A stretch of DNA of 64,000 nucleotides, from contig OX375883.1 of assembly GCA_947359465.1 (NCBI GenBank), positions 17,300,088-17,364,087 on the forward strand. The letters run 5' to 3'. Below the pieces are notes generated by a model. That model saw nothing but the letters and a program-made list of their open reading frames with translations, made no database searches and was not told the DNA's origin. This DNA is from Metellina segmentata. Taxonomy: Eukaryota; Arthropoda; Arachnida; Araneae; Tetragnathidae. A program made the position numbers and the translations under genes. Of the stretch, positions 1-9,376 are shown piece after piece (position 1 is the first letter of the stretch; each line of letters starts with the position of its first letter).

Positions 1-1660
1 GTGATAATCGCAACATAGTGCGCGTAGATTAAATAGGCCCTGTCAACTCCGTGCGATGCAGAACGGAGTTGGGGCAAAGCATTCTTAAATGCTCTCTGAA
101 TTAATTCAGGTTCGATACCCGAATCTTGTGACATTTTCATAACTGCCAAAAGAGTGTCGGTGCATGAATTTGATTCAAATGATGCATCAGCGCGAGGGAC
201 CGTCGGTTTTAGAGGTAATTTCACCCTGTTAGATCCGGTGAGGATGTTCGCATAAGAGGTGCTAGGTTCGACACTAGCAAGTCGGGGGAAATCGTTTGTC
301 TGCAAGTTGGTGGCTTGTGCCGGGGGTGTTTGGTTGTGATTTCTGGGTGGGTTTTGTTTTTTAAAGGTGCCGGGATTTCGTGCACCAGTTGAAGGAAAAC
401 GTGGACAGTTTCTGTAGTTTGCACTATGTGCACCACCGCAGTTAGCGCAAGGGAGAGTTGTATGAATTTTTGCATTGTTTTTCAGAGGAATGAAAAAAGC
501 CTTGGCAATTAAAGCATTGCGAGGGGCCCTTACGTCCCCGGTACCGTTCAATTTGGATTCGGGTACCAAACATATTTGTTATCTCGTAAATCTCATCAAT
601 TCTGAGCGACTTTACTATCTGGAGATAGTAAAGTGGCATGACGGTTTTGGTTCTATGGTTTTTGAGTCGAACTATCTTATGTACTTTAAAACCGTGGATG
701 GTTTCTATCTTGTTTTTGATTTCTTCGATTTTGGTTTAAACTGGTAATCCGCGGATTACAACTTTAAGAGGGAGGTCCTTTTTGAGTCCATGGGACTTAA
801 ATTGGGCTCCTACTTGCTTAAGTAGAGTGTTAACCCTACGGTATTGATCTTCCGTTTGAACGGTTACTTTGAAAAATGTTCCTTTAAATTCCGAAACTAA
901 AGACGGAGCGTTGCATCTAAGCATAGCCAAATCCGTTCTCCAGTTCGGTGTGGGCAAGATGAACAAAGGTGGGATGCGCGGAGGTCGCGGTGGGGGAGCA
1001 GACAAACTATTTCCCGTATCAGTGACAATTGCGGGGGAGGAATCAATCATTTCGTCATCGGAGTCCGATGGCAGGGAGGCGTCGGCAGCTTCCGAGAGAC
1101 TTCGAACTTCTTCTGTGCTCAGTCCAGATCGGGGAGTGTTCCCATTGGCCGGGCGAGTTTGCGGGGCCTTTTGGATGGCTTTGCGGAGCTGAACGGGAGC
1201 CTTCCGTTTGGTATTCCGTCTGTTGATCACAGGGATAAATTCACCTTCGGTGATACATTCCGGGACCGGAGTTGTCACTGATACGGTGGGGGGGGGGCAC
1301 ATTTATACACTGGGAATCTAAACTGTTTTCAGCCGCTTCGGCTTGCTTGCTTTTAGCAAGAAATTCTTCGATGGTCAGGGGTAATTGAAAGAGCATAATG
1401 CCTCTCATTTGGTAGAGTGCAACAATAAAAGACATGAGTTGCTTACCCTCCGCTCGCAGGCGTGGGACTTCCTCTGAGGAGGTGTGGTAGGCAATATCGG
1501 TCTTATCATCCAATAGTTGGTATTCATTTCGTAGTTCGATTACGCGTTTCACAACGTCGTCAGTTGAAGTAGCTTCGTTGATTTGGAAATTCTCCATCCA
1601 AGTTTGCGTGATGGTGCTTTGAGAAGCCGCAATAAAATCGTTTTCCGATGAGCTATACAT
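1..1660 (-). pseudogene. Jockey-type ORF1 (gag) remnant J1, PRE_C2HC-like plus zinc knuckles
   Basis: ORF1 of a Jockey-clade LINE, expected to be a nucleic-acid-binding protein that packages the element RNA. It starts at the ATG complement 1658-1660 (MYSSSENDF). Order: acidic/helical N-terminus (1660-1241), basic and Pro-rich linker (SAPPPRPPRIPP), a domain with LKKDLPLKVVIRGLPV and YYLQIVKSLRIDEIYEI that resembles PRE_C2HC, then CFNCQGFFH and a second knuckle CAHCGGAHSANYRNC (about 475-400). The frame breaks at least three times: near 1290 at a G homopolymer, near 736 after RGLPV, and near 470 in the knuckles. It runs off the left edge, so ORF2 is not visible. It is a homologue of J2 at 62775-63983. 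The family assignment is from motif memory; the frame breaks are seen directly. Confidence 0.75.
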
Positions 1661-2354
1661 CGATTAAAAATTTTGAAAAAGCAGATATGAGAGTCCTGAA
1701 AAGGACTCTGCCACTTATCGTGACATTTTACCAAACAGAGTCCAGGCTGCACAAAGTGCAGAGAAAGTGAAAGAAAGAAAGCGATGCTGCCACGAGAGGA
1801 GAACAATGATCGTACGTGCGTCACCAAGTAAAGCTCAAACGAGAATCCATCTTCGTGCAGTGTCATGAGTTTTAAACTGACTGGACTGGACAATAAATTA
1901 CGGAGTACCTACTGCATTGCAGCTTATCTCCACATCCTAAAATTACTTTAAAATGAAAAAATTTAACAAAAATGATTATATTTCAAGAGAAAAATGAGAA
2001 ATAAAAATTGGGTGGCTGCTAAAATGAAGAGCAGCTTGAGAAAAGATAGATGGCGACACCTCCGCCCGCGGAGACAAGATCTCGTATGGTCACCCTCCCA
2101 GGTGGTGACCGCGACCGGAGGTGCTTAACTTTTCGTGATCAACAGACGGGTGCGAACACCACTATGCTGTTTTCTTGTTGTCAATCTATTTGGGAAATAT
2201 AAAGACAAAGATTAAAAATCAGAGAAAAAGAAGTGTAAAGGAATTTACAATTAACAATTAAATTCTTAAGATACATTTAGGTGTCCAGTCGAGTCTCAAG
2301 AAGAAAGCTCAACGATAAGAGTGTGAACGAACGCGATCCTTAATTGTTGCAAGT
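1661..2354 (-). other. Non-coding stretch: J1 5' UTR with 5S-like segment, then 3' UTR of the Jockey fragment J0
   Basis: No supported coding region. Reading on the - strand, 2354 to about 2170 follows the ORF2 stop of J0 and is AT-rich, as expected of a 3' UTR. About 2142-2085 resembles 5S rRNA (listed separately). 2084-1661 leads to the J1 gag ATG and is presumably its 5' UTR. I saw no clear poly(A) or target-site duplication marking the J0/J1 boundary. Confidence 0.5.
2085..2142 (-). promoter_or_regulatory. 5S rRNA-like segment with box A/box C-like motifs
   Basis: On the - strand the order GATCAC, GTTAAGCA, CGG.CGCGGT and GGGAGGGTGACC reproduces the order and spacing of the 5S rRNA internal control region (box A, intermediate element, box C). 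Both flanks diverge from 5S, so this is not a whole 5S gene. It lies about 425 bp upstream of the J1 gag ATG on the same strand. It may be a 5S-derived SINE (SINE3 type) or a 5S-like pol III promoter captured by a LINE. The similarity was judged by eye from memory of 5S sequences. Confidence 0.5.
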
Positions 2355-2739
2355 TTAATTTGCATTGGTGGTCGAATAAATTGAAATGATGTCATGAGCA
2401 TCAGATCCCAATTGAAGCATCCCGCGTTGACGTTTATGTCTCGGCGGGAAGGTCTGGAGATGTTTTTCCAGAAAGGCGCGTGGCCTTTTCTGAGAGCTTT
2501 TGACTGATGGGTCATATGGTGGAATTGCTCTCAAAGCTTCATTTGGCACCTGAGGCAAAATTTGGAAGAAATGTGTTGCATAAATTCTGCAATGGGTTAA
2601 TATTTAGATCCGAGTGTATGACATCATTTCGGACAAAATAAGGGGCTCCAGTGATATACCGCAATGTGCGGTTCTGAAAGATCTGCAGCTTTTTTAAATT
2701 TCGAGCGTTAGTGCCCACCCAGATTTGTGATCCGTATGT
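2355..2739 (-). pseudogene. Jockey-clade ORF2 C-terminal fragment J0
   Basis: Reading on the - strand from 2739, the peptide TYGSQIWVGTN, LKKLQIFQNRTLRYITGAP and YFVRNDVIHSDL is the thumb and C-terminal tail typical of Jockey-clade reverse transcriptases. A frameshift near 2570 is followed by VPNEALRAIPPYDPS to a stop at 2355. The upstream catalytic part of the RT is absent because the LTR of G1 begins at 2740 in the middle of the coding sequence. J0 is therefore the target into which G1 inserted. The continuation beyond the other end of G1 is not visible here. Confidence 0.7.
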
Positions 2740-2897
2740 TGTAACGTCGTGATAAATGAAATAGCCTTTTTTAAAGAATTAAAGAAAAATTTATTTACAA
2801 TTTGGTAGCGACATCACCGTTACAACTACCTCTCATCATACGTTTTTAAACATAACGGCTGAAAACACTGCACTCAGTCCACACATCAACGAAGCAT

Positions 2898-2911
2898 CCA
2901 ATCGACTACAA
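2898..2911. repeat. Left target-site duplication of A1
   Basis: CCAATCGACTACAA, repeated exactly at 8977-8990. Confidence 0.9.
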
Positions 2912-3741
2912 GCCCCCAGGGGCATTCCTTCTTTAGGTTTGTACGGGCTTCACAACCCCGGGGTACCTGAGTGATCTTTTCCTTTCCCAGGGGTTTACTT
3001 TCTTTGGTAAACATGGGGGTCGCGCTCCCGGGATACCCAAGCGATCTTTCTCTATCTTCGTCCCACTACTTTACTCCCCACCCCCTCTTATTTTCATATT
3101 TCACGACTTGCGAATCGAAAAAATACTGTGGAAACTGTATTGAAATAATTTATGGAGAAATACCTCACATATTCGTACTTGTAGGTATTTAAAAAAGTTT
3201 TATTTTTTTACTCCTTTTTAAGTTCTTTATATGAATTAATATTAGTTTAGCCTATTTTTGTTTGTTTTAAAATCTTCATTTATTTGTTTTCTTATTTTGT
3301 TGCTTTTAAAAAGACGTCAGTACGTTTTTTCTGACCCGCATGTTTGCCGTGTGCGGCGTCCCGTATCGGGGGAAAGTGGAGTCCTGGGGCACCTGATGCG
3401 TGCCCTTTGGTCCATGCTTCTGCGTAGACGGGTGGCTGGAGTGAGCCCGCTCTGGTCAATCGGCTCACCTAATTTCTCTGGGGTTCACCACGTCAGAGCG
3501 TTTGGTCCCTCTGTCGTTGTGGACTCGAATGATATTAGGCTTTTTGGGGTTAGTGCTGTAGCTAGGGGTGCCCTGGGCGAACTGGCGGATCCACACCCCG
3601 ACACTGCGGCACTATATTCTGGCTGTGACCCCTGAAGCAGTTCCGAGATCTGTTGCTGGACAACTGCCGGATACTGTTTCCCCTGGTTGGGCTCCATGGT
3701 GGGCGGGGGCACACCAGAATGAACAACTTTTCTCATACATT
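2912..3741 (+). promoter_or_regulatory. A1 5' UTR with shared 5' module and 8-codon uORF
   Basis: 2912-2978 is the module found at the 5' end of every complete A and B copy. The rest resembles A2 at 34761-35568 (for example TTTGCCGTGTGCGGCG near 3345). An 8-codon uORF, MVGGGTPE-stop, spans 3696-3722 and ends 19 bases before the ORF1 ATG. The main frame is open upstream to 3568, but the A2 comparison favours the start at 3742. LINE promoters of this group are usually internal, so the conserved first bases may contain one; that is inference. Confidence 0.6.
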
Positions 3742-6700
3742 ATGGATTCATTAACTTCTTCTTGCCCCGACGGAGGCTTAGATCCGTCAAAACAACTTTG
3801 CAACGAACACTCAAATGATGTTATCGAAACTTGTACGTTTAATTGTTCTGTAATTTCTGAACCAAAAAAATCAGTTCCAAAATTTCTAATTATACACAAC
3901 GAATACGGTAAATTAACAAAAATGTCACCTTTCCTTATAGAAAAATATATAAAAAATGCAGCCGGAGAAGTAAAAAATGTTAAAAAATTGAAATCTGGAG
4001 ATCTGTTAGTTGAATCGAAATCGGAAATTCAATCAGCAAAATTATTAAATATTAAAAACTTCGGTGAAATCGAAATTAAAGTATTTCCTCACAAAACACT
4101 TAATTATACCCGAGGAGTAATTTCATCCCAAGAACTCTTAATGGTGTCTGACGAGGAATTTGTGACAGAATTGAAAGATCAGAAAGTCATTGCAGCTAAA
4201 CGAATAATGATGAGACGCGATGCAAATTATATTCCATCAAGAAATGTTATTTTAACCTTTGATTCCCCCGTAATGCCAAATAAAATAAAAGCTGGTTACT
4301 TGTGCTGCGACGTAAGACCCTTCGTTCCTAGTCCCCTTCGATGCTTTCTATGTCAAAGATTTGGACATGCAAAAACAGCTTGTCGAGCATCAATTCCCAC
4401 ATGTGCACGTTGCTCAAAGCCCGGTCATGACAGTCCCACATGCTCTGAATCCGAACACTGTGCAAATTGCCAGGGAGATCATGCTGCATATTCGAAAATT
4501 TGCCCTCGTTGGATAAAAGAAAAGGAAATACAGACAATTCGAGTCACCAAAAATCTCTCTTTTCCCGAAGCTAGAAAATTGGCGGAATCTCGTACACCTC
4601 GTCCTAATATCTCTTATGCATCCGTTATTAAAACTAGTAATACAATAAGTACCCAAACATATAATTCAGACTTTACATCAAATAAAGTAAACGCCGAAAC
4701 GCAAATAATTTCAATTTCTGATAAATCTCAACCAATCAAATCAAATCATCAATCCCAAAGCGTAAGCCCAAAATCAACCGACAAACTTACAAATAAACCC
4801 TCAAACCTGCAGCAACCAAGAACCAGACCAACAACAAAAATTTTCAAACCAAACCCTACAACCTCAATACACCAAACTAAAAAAAAGCAAAATAAGAAAG
4901 ACAAAATTACCCATCCCCAGAACTCTAAAGATCCCACAAAAATACCGGATCCCGAGTTAGATCTACACCCTTCCACGGACTCTGACATGGAGTTTGATGG
5001 TGAGGACAGCATTGATCAAAGCGCTGCCTTCTTTAGAAAGGGTTCTATAGATCTTTTAAAAAATTTTCTAAGTAAAAACTCCCAATCTTTATTTCAGACA
5101 ATCTTTAAAAGGGCTCTTAAATTTTTAAAGAATAAAATGACCATTAATTTCTTAACTTGGAACTGTCATGGTTTTCGTACACATATCGACGATATTAAAT
5201 CTCTAATAAATAATTTTAACCCTGTTTGTCTAGCCCTTCAAGAAACATATTTAGCGCCTAGTAACAAAATAAATGTTAAAAACTATAATTTAATAAGAAA
5301 TGATTACATTCACGGTGCACGTGCTTCTGGCGGCGTGGCACTGATGACCTTGCAGAATTTTCCATCCAGAAGAATTTCATTAAATACGAGAATTCAAGCA
5401 ATAGCCATACAACTTCATATTAAATTTCTACTAACAATCTGCTGCATATATCTACCCCCAAATGAAAGCGTTACCCAACAGGAACTAAATAACTTAATAA
5501 CTCAACTTCCGTCTCCATACTTCATCATAGGGGACTTTAATGGACACAACCCTCTTTGGGGAAGTAATGATTTTAACACAAAAGGACATCAAATCGAGAA
5601 ACTGATGGATGACCATTGTCTTTGTCTTTTAAATGATTCCAGTCATACGTACTTCCATACTCCGACCCAAACCTTTCACACCCTGGACCTTGCAATATGT
5701 TCACCTACATTGCTCCCATTTTGGGACTTTAAGATTGACAATGATCTGCACAATAGCGATCACTTTCCCATCGTTTTATCATATAATTGCAATGACATTT
5801 TATTTCCCAGACTACCTGTGCGTTATATATTTGAAAAGGCAGATTGGACTCGATATCAGATTGAATCAAACATTACTGACAACATGGTTAAGATACCTAG
5901 CATACATAATGCCGTCGAAATAATTACAAACACCTTGATTAAAGCAGCAGATGTGACTATCCCCAAAACATCGGGGAAAATTCCAAAATTATGGAAGCCT
6001 TGGTGGAATGAGGCATGCTCACAAGCCTATAAATTGCAAAAAAAAGCATGGAACACTTTCAGACGTTATCCCACTACTTCGAATTTGATAGCCTTTAAAC
6101 GTGCCAAAGCAGAAGCTCGAAAATTAAGGAGACGAAGGCAAAGAGAATCCTGGCAAGAATTCATCAATTCAATTGAAAGTCGCATATCATCAAAACAGCT
6201 GTGGGGCAAAGTTCGAAAAATTACCGGCAAATATCATAAACCGAATGTATCATTTTTACTTCATAATGGACAAGTCGTTTCAGACGTGAAATCAATTGCT
6301 GATACCTTGGGAGAATCCTTTTCTAAGGTATCGCATGAGAGCTCTTACCCCCAAGATTTTATTAATTATAAACGACGTGAAGAACGCAAGACCTTAAACT
6401 TTCAACCATCGGCTCAAAAAACTTATAATCATGTTTTTACCATACTTGAACTAAAAACCGCATTAAGAAAATCACACCCAACTTCACCGGGCCCTGATCA
6501 TATTCATCTTGACATGTTGACCCATCTCAATGAAGATTCATTACGAAATATTTTACTTCTTTATAATAGAATTTGGACGGAGCAGGTTTTTCCAAAAACC
6601 TGGCATAAAGCTATTATTATTCCAATACCAAAGCCTGGGAAGGACCCTCAAAGCCCTAATAATTATCGACCCATTGCCTTGACAAGTTGTATTTGCAAGG

Positions 6701-8823
6701 TAATGGAAAGAATGGTGAATGCTCGTTTGATACATGTTCTTGAATCTGGAAAACATTTATCGGAATTTCAAAGCGGATTCCGGTTTGGACGAAGCACCAA
6801 CGATAATGCCTTAATGCTGGAATCCTCTATCAGAGATGCTTTCGTCACAAAGAAGCATCTAGTTTCTGTATTCTTCGATATGGAGAAAGCTTATGATAGG
6901 ACTTGGCGATATGGCATAATGCGGGACTTATACGAAATGGGCCTTCGGGGAAATCTCCCACTATTTATTCAAAACTTTTTATTGACAAGGACCTTTAGCG
7001 TTCGCATTAATAATATTTTATCAGATGACTTTCCACAGGAAGAGGGTGTTCCCCAAGGAAGCGTTCTAAGCGTGATACTTTTTATTATTAAAATCAACGG
7101 TATTATTAAACAACTTCCTCCATATGTGCATGGAACGCTTTTTGTAGACGATTTTCAAATATTCTGTTCTGGAATCAACATACCTTTTATTGAAAGACAA
7201 CTCCAAACGGCTATTAGAACTGTAAGTAAGTGGGCTAATGAAAATGGTTTTGTTTTTTCTTCGCAAAAGACTGTATGTGTTCATTTTACTAGAAGACGCG
7301 GACTTTTTCCTGATCCAGAACTTTTACTTGACGAAACTGTTATTCCAGTAGTTCCAGAAACCAAATTTTTGGGTATTATTTTTGACTCGAAGTTATCTTT
7401 TCGATCTCACATCAAAGTATTGAAACGAAAATGTAACCAATCATTGAACATTTTAAAGGTTTTATGTAACTCTACTTGGGGAGCTGATTTTACTTCTATT
7501 TTAAAAATTTACAAGGCAGTTGTTCGATCGAAACTTGATTATGGGAGTGTAATATATGGATCTGCTGCTAAGTCTGTTCTTCAAGCTCTGGATACTATTC
7601 ACCACCAAGGCCTTCGATTGTCTCTCGGTGCTTTCCGCACTTCTCCAGTCCAGAGTTTATATATAATGACAGGCGAGCCGGGTTTAAGATTTCGACGTGA
7701 TAAACTTACTTTAAAATACTATTTTAAGATTAAAGCCAACCCTTTCCATCCATTGCATAATAGAGTAACTAACCCTAAATTTGGAAGTCATTACTCATTA
7801 AAACCTTCATTCATACCATCATTTGGTTTTAGAGTTCGAACTATAATGAATTCTTTAAACGTTGACGATCTGGGAATTTTTCCTAGAGAAAACGAACCTC
7901 CACCTTGGAATGATAAAAATTTACTTACCATGAATGATTTTTCACATTTTAACAAATCATCAACCCCTGATACCATATATTTACAATTATTTCATTCCCA
8001 TAGAAACAAATATTCATCTTTTAAAACAGTTTTTACTGATGGATCTAAGAACGGGACAAATGTTGGAGCCGCGGCTGTTTTTGAGCATACAACCATTGCC
8101 AGAAAATTGCATGGTTGCTGCAGCGTCTTTACTTCAGAAATCTACGCAATAATTTTAGCTTTAAAAACAATTTCTATACACACTAATAAAAACTGGATAT
8201 TGTATACCGATTCTAAAAGCAGCATCGAATCCTTATTAAACTATACAAATAAAAGTCATCCCTTGGTTTTAAAAGCAATGAATTTGTTCTTAACATTAAC
8301 AGAAAACGACTTTCAGATATTCTTTTGTTGGATCCCTGGGCATGTAGGAATCCGGGGCAATGAGAAAGCTGATTTGGCAGCCAAAAACGCAACATCAATT
8401 ATAAATGCTAATGTCCCGATTGACGACATTGATAGAGTTTTAGTCCATGCCTTAAATTCATCTTGGCAAACCACATGGGATTTAGAAAATCATAATAAAC
8501 TTCATGATATTCAACCATCTATAAAGGGATTCAGCAAAACAAACTTAAATAGAAATCATCACGTAAAACTAACAAGGCTCCGAATTGGACATTCCTTTTT
8601 TACCCATAGACATTTACTGCTGGGAGAACCTGCTCCTTCATGCTCATCATGCAATAGTCTTTTTTCCATAAAGCACATCTTGACAGAATGCCCAAATTTT
8701 AATTATCACAGACTAAACAGATTTAGTAACTCCCGTATTAGCTTAACAGACTTGTTGATGGACCCATATCATAAGAATTTATTTTTATTTCTTACTGACA
8801 TTGGTTTCTTAAACTATATTTAG
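3742..8823 (+). CDS. A1 fused ORF1-ORF2 polyprotein: zinc knuckles, endonuclease, RT, RNase H
   Basis: One open frame of 1693 codons. The ORF1 part begins MDSLTSSCPDGG and holds an RRM-like N-terminal region and three knuckles (CFLCQRFGH, CARCSKPGHDSPTC, CANCQGDHAAYSKIC). After an acidic tract (DLHPSTDSDMEFDGEDS) a roughly 22-codon extra linker leads without a stop to the methionine of ORF2 at 5137 (MTINFLTWNCHGF). ORF2 (1228 codons) carries EEP endonuclease (QETYL, GDFNGHNPLWGS, NSDHFPI), RT (SPGPDHIHLDML, FFDMEKAYDRTW, GVPQGSVLSVILF, LFVDDFQIF), RNase H (TDGSKNG, TSEIYAI, YTDSKSS, NEKADLAAK) and a terminal C-x2-C-H-C motif (CSSCNSLFSIKHILTEC). In A2 the two ORFs are separate, so the fusion is unusual. 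No intron evidence is decisive. Confidence 0.9.
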   Translation: MDSLTSSCPDGGLDPSKQLCNEHSNDVIETCTFNCSVISEPKKSVPKFLIIHNEYGKLTKMSPFLIEKYIKNAAGEVKNVKKLKSGDLLVESKSEIQSAKLLNIKNFGEIEIKVFPHKTLNYTRGVISSQELLMVSDEEFVTELKDQKVIAAKRIMMRRDANYIPSRNVILTFDSPVMPNKIKAGYLCCDVRPFVPSPLRCFLCQRFGHAKTACRASIPTCARCSKPGHDSPTCSESEHCANCQGDHAAYSKICPRWIKEKEIQTIRVTKNLSFPEARKLAESRTPRPNISYASVIKTSNTISTQTYNSDFTSNKVNAETQIISISDKSQPIKSNHQSQSVSPKSTDKLTNKPSNLQQPRTRPTTKIFKPNPTTSIHQTKKKQNKKDKITHPQNSKDPTKIPDPELDLHPSTDSDMEFDGEDSIDQSAAFFRKGSIDLLKNFLSKNSQSLFQTIFKRALKFLKNKMTINFLTWNCHGFRTHIDDIKSLINNFNPVCLALQETYLAPSNKINVKNYNLIRNDYIHGARASGGVALMTLQNFPSRRISLNTRIQAIAIQLHIKFLLTICCIYLPPNESVTQQELNNLITQLPSPYFIIGDFNGHNPLWGSNDFNTKGHQIEKLMDDHCLCLLNDSSHTYFHTPTQTFHTLDLAICSPTLLPFWDFKIDNDLHNSDHFPIVLSYNCNDILFPRLPVRYIFEKADWTRYQIESNITDNMVKIPSIHNAVEIITNTLIKAADVTIPKTSGKIPKLWKPWWNEACSQAYKLQKKAWNTFRRYPTTSNLIAFKRAKAEARKLRRRRQRESWQEFINSIESRISSKQLWGKVRKITGKYHKPNVSFLLHNGQVVSDVKSIADTLGESFSKVSHESSYPQDFINYKRREERKTLNFQPSAQKTYNHVFTILELKTALRKSHPTSPGPDHIHLDMLTHLNEDSLRNILLLYNRIWTEQVFPKTWHKAIIIPIPKPGKDPQSPNNYRPIALTSCICKVMERMVNARLIHVLESGKHLSEFQSGFRFGRSTNDNALMLESSIRDAFVTKKHLVSVFFDMEKAYDRTWRYGIMRDLYEMGLRGNLPLFIQNFLLTRTFSVRINNILSDDFPQEEGVPQGSVLSVILFIIKINGIIKQLPPYVHGTLFVDDFQIFCSGINIPFIERQLQTAIRTVSKWANENGFVFSSQKTVCVHFTRRRGLFPDPELLLDETVIPVVPETKFLGIIFDSKLSFRSHIKVLKRKCNQSLNILKVLCNSTWGADFTSILKIYKAVVRSKLDYGSVIYGSAAKSVLQALDTIHHQGLRLSLGAFRTSPVQSLYIMTGEPGLRFRRDKLTLKYYFKIKANPFHPLHNRVTNPKFGSHYSLKPSFIPSFGFRVRTIMNSLNVDDLGIFPRENEPPPWNDKNLLTMNDFSHFNKSSTPDTIYLQLFHSHRNKYSSFKTVFTDGSKNGTNVGAAAVFEHTTIARKLHGCCSVFTSEIYAIILALKTISIHTNKNWILYTDSKSSIESLLNYTNKSHPLVLKAMNLFLTLTENDFQIFFCWIPGHVGIRGNEKADLAAKNATSIINANVPIDDIDRVLVHALNSSWQTTWDLENHNKLHDIQPSIKGFSKTNLNRNHHVKLTRLRIGHSFFTHRHLLLGEPAPSCSSCNSLFSIKHILTECPNFNYHRLNRFSNSRISLTDLLMDPYHKNLFLFLTDIGFLNYI

Positions 8824-8976
8824 TTTTCATATCGACTATAACTCATTCACAATTGTACTGAATTCTATTACATGGATTTTTAACTCGTTCTGATTAACAA
8901 CTAATAACGAACTAGTTATTGTTTGGCGCAGCATGGCCAAATCTGGCCCTTGTGCCATAAAAAACCAACCAACCAA
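8824..8976 (+). other. A1 3' UTR, terminal hairpin and (CCAA)n tail
   Basis: At 8924-8957 an outer stem TGGCGCA/TGTGCCA encloses an inner stem GGCCA-AATC-TGGCC. Then TAAAAAA and CCAA repeats reach the target-site duplication. A2 has the same structure at 40707-40740. Such hairpins are recognised by the RT in stringent-type LINEs; that role is inferred here. Confidence 0.75.
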
Positions 8977-8990
8977 CCAATCGACTACAA
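8977..8990. repeat. Right target-site duplication of A1
   Basis: CCAATCGACTACAA, identical to 2898-2911. Its first bases merge with the CCAA tail. Confidence 0.9.
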
Positions 8991-9213
8991 AGCCGTTTAC
9001 AAAATATAACTTTTCACCAACGTTATACATAAAAGAAAAAATGAACTTCCGGGAAAACCATTTAAGCTCGCATAAATATGTCAAAAGAAAAGATATCCTT
9101 TCCAAGAGTAATAAGAAGTCTAAATAAACACAGGAAGTATCACAATATCTTGGAATAAGGAAAAATAAATATTATCATAACATTTAAAAGATATTCCGGA
9201 AGTGTACGTTACA

Positions 9214-9229
9214 ACTCTTCCTCCCTTAG
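9214..9229 (-). promoter_or_regulatory. Polypurine tract of G1
   Basis: On the - strand CTAAGGGAGGAAGAGT directly precedes the LTR start TGTAACG. Position and composition fit the plus-strand primer of an LTR element. 9230-9376 between it and the RNase H stop is AT-rich, with nothing else recognised. Confidence 0.6.
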
Positions 9230-9376
9230 AATAACTTTTTACCCTGTAAAAAGTTACCATAACTTTAAGAAAAACTAAATTCTACAAAATTTCATACAAA
9301 TATTTACAAACATACATACAACTGCCAAGTTACCTAAAAAAACTATACAAATAAACTCAAAGGACATTTTGGTAAC

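Larger units (their letters stand above)
2912..8976 (+). mobile_element. Full-length LINE A1 (family A, RNase H-bearing, I/Jockey-superfamily relative)
   Basis: Bounded by 14-bp target-site duplications (2898-2911, 8977-8990), about 6.06 kb. Begins with the shared 5' module (2912-2978), then a long 5' UTR, one fused ORF1-ORF2 frame (3742-8823), a 3' hairpin and a (CCAA)n tail. It lies in the LTR of G1 on the opposite strand. No frame break is seen in the long ORF. It differs from A2 by many substitutions and by the way ORF1 meets ORF2. Confidence 0.92.
2740..9213 (-). repeat. 3' LTR of G1, split by A1
   Basis: The LTR ends are inverted on the + strand: TGTAACG at 2740-2746 and CGTTACA at 9207-9213. 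A polypyrimidine run, the complement of a polypurine tract, abuts the inner end at 9214. The outer end cuts the Jockey reading frame of J0. Removing A1 and one copy of its duplication leaves about 395 bp (2740-2911 plus 8991-9213). TTTATT at 2790-2795 is an AATAAA signal on the - strand. The second LTR is not in the window, so identity between LTRs cannot be used for dating. Confidence 0.7.

Noticed and set aside
3568..3741. Upstream start of the A1 polyprotein at 3568
   Set aside because: A2 and all B copies share an ATG at the place equivalent to 3742. The upstream similarity is at nucleotide level and includes the uORF.
2740..9213. G1 LTR region as a solo LTR
   Set aside because: RNase H, polypurine tract and LTR are contiguous on the - strand, so it is the 3' LTR of G1.
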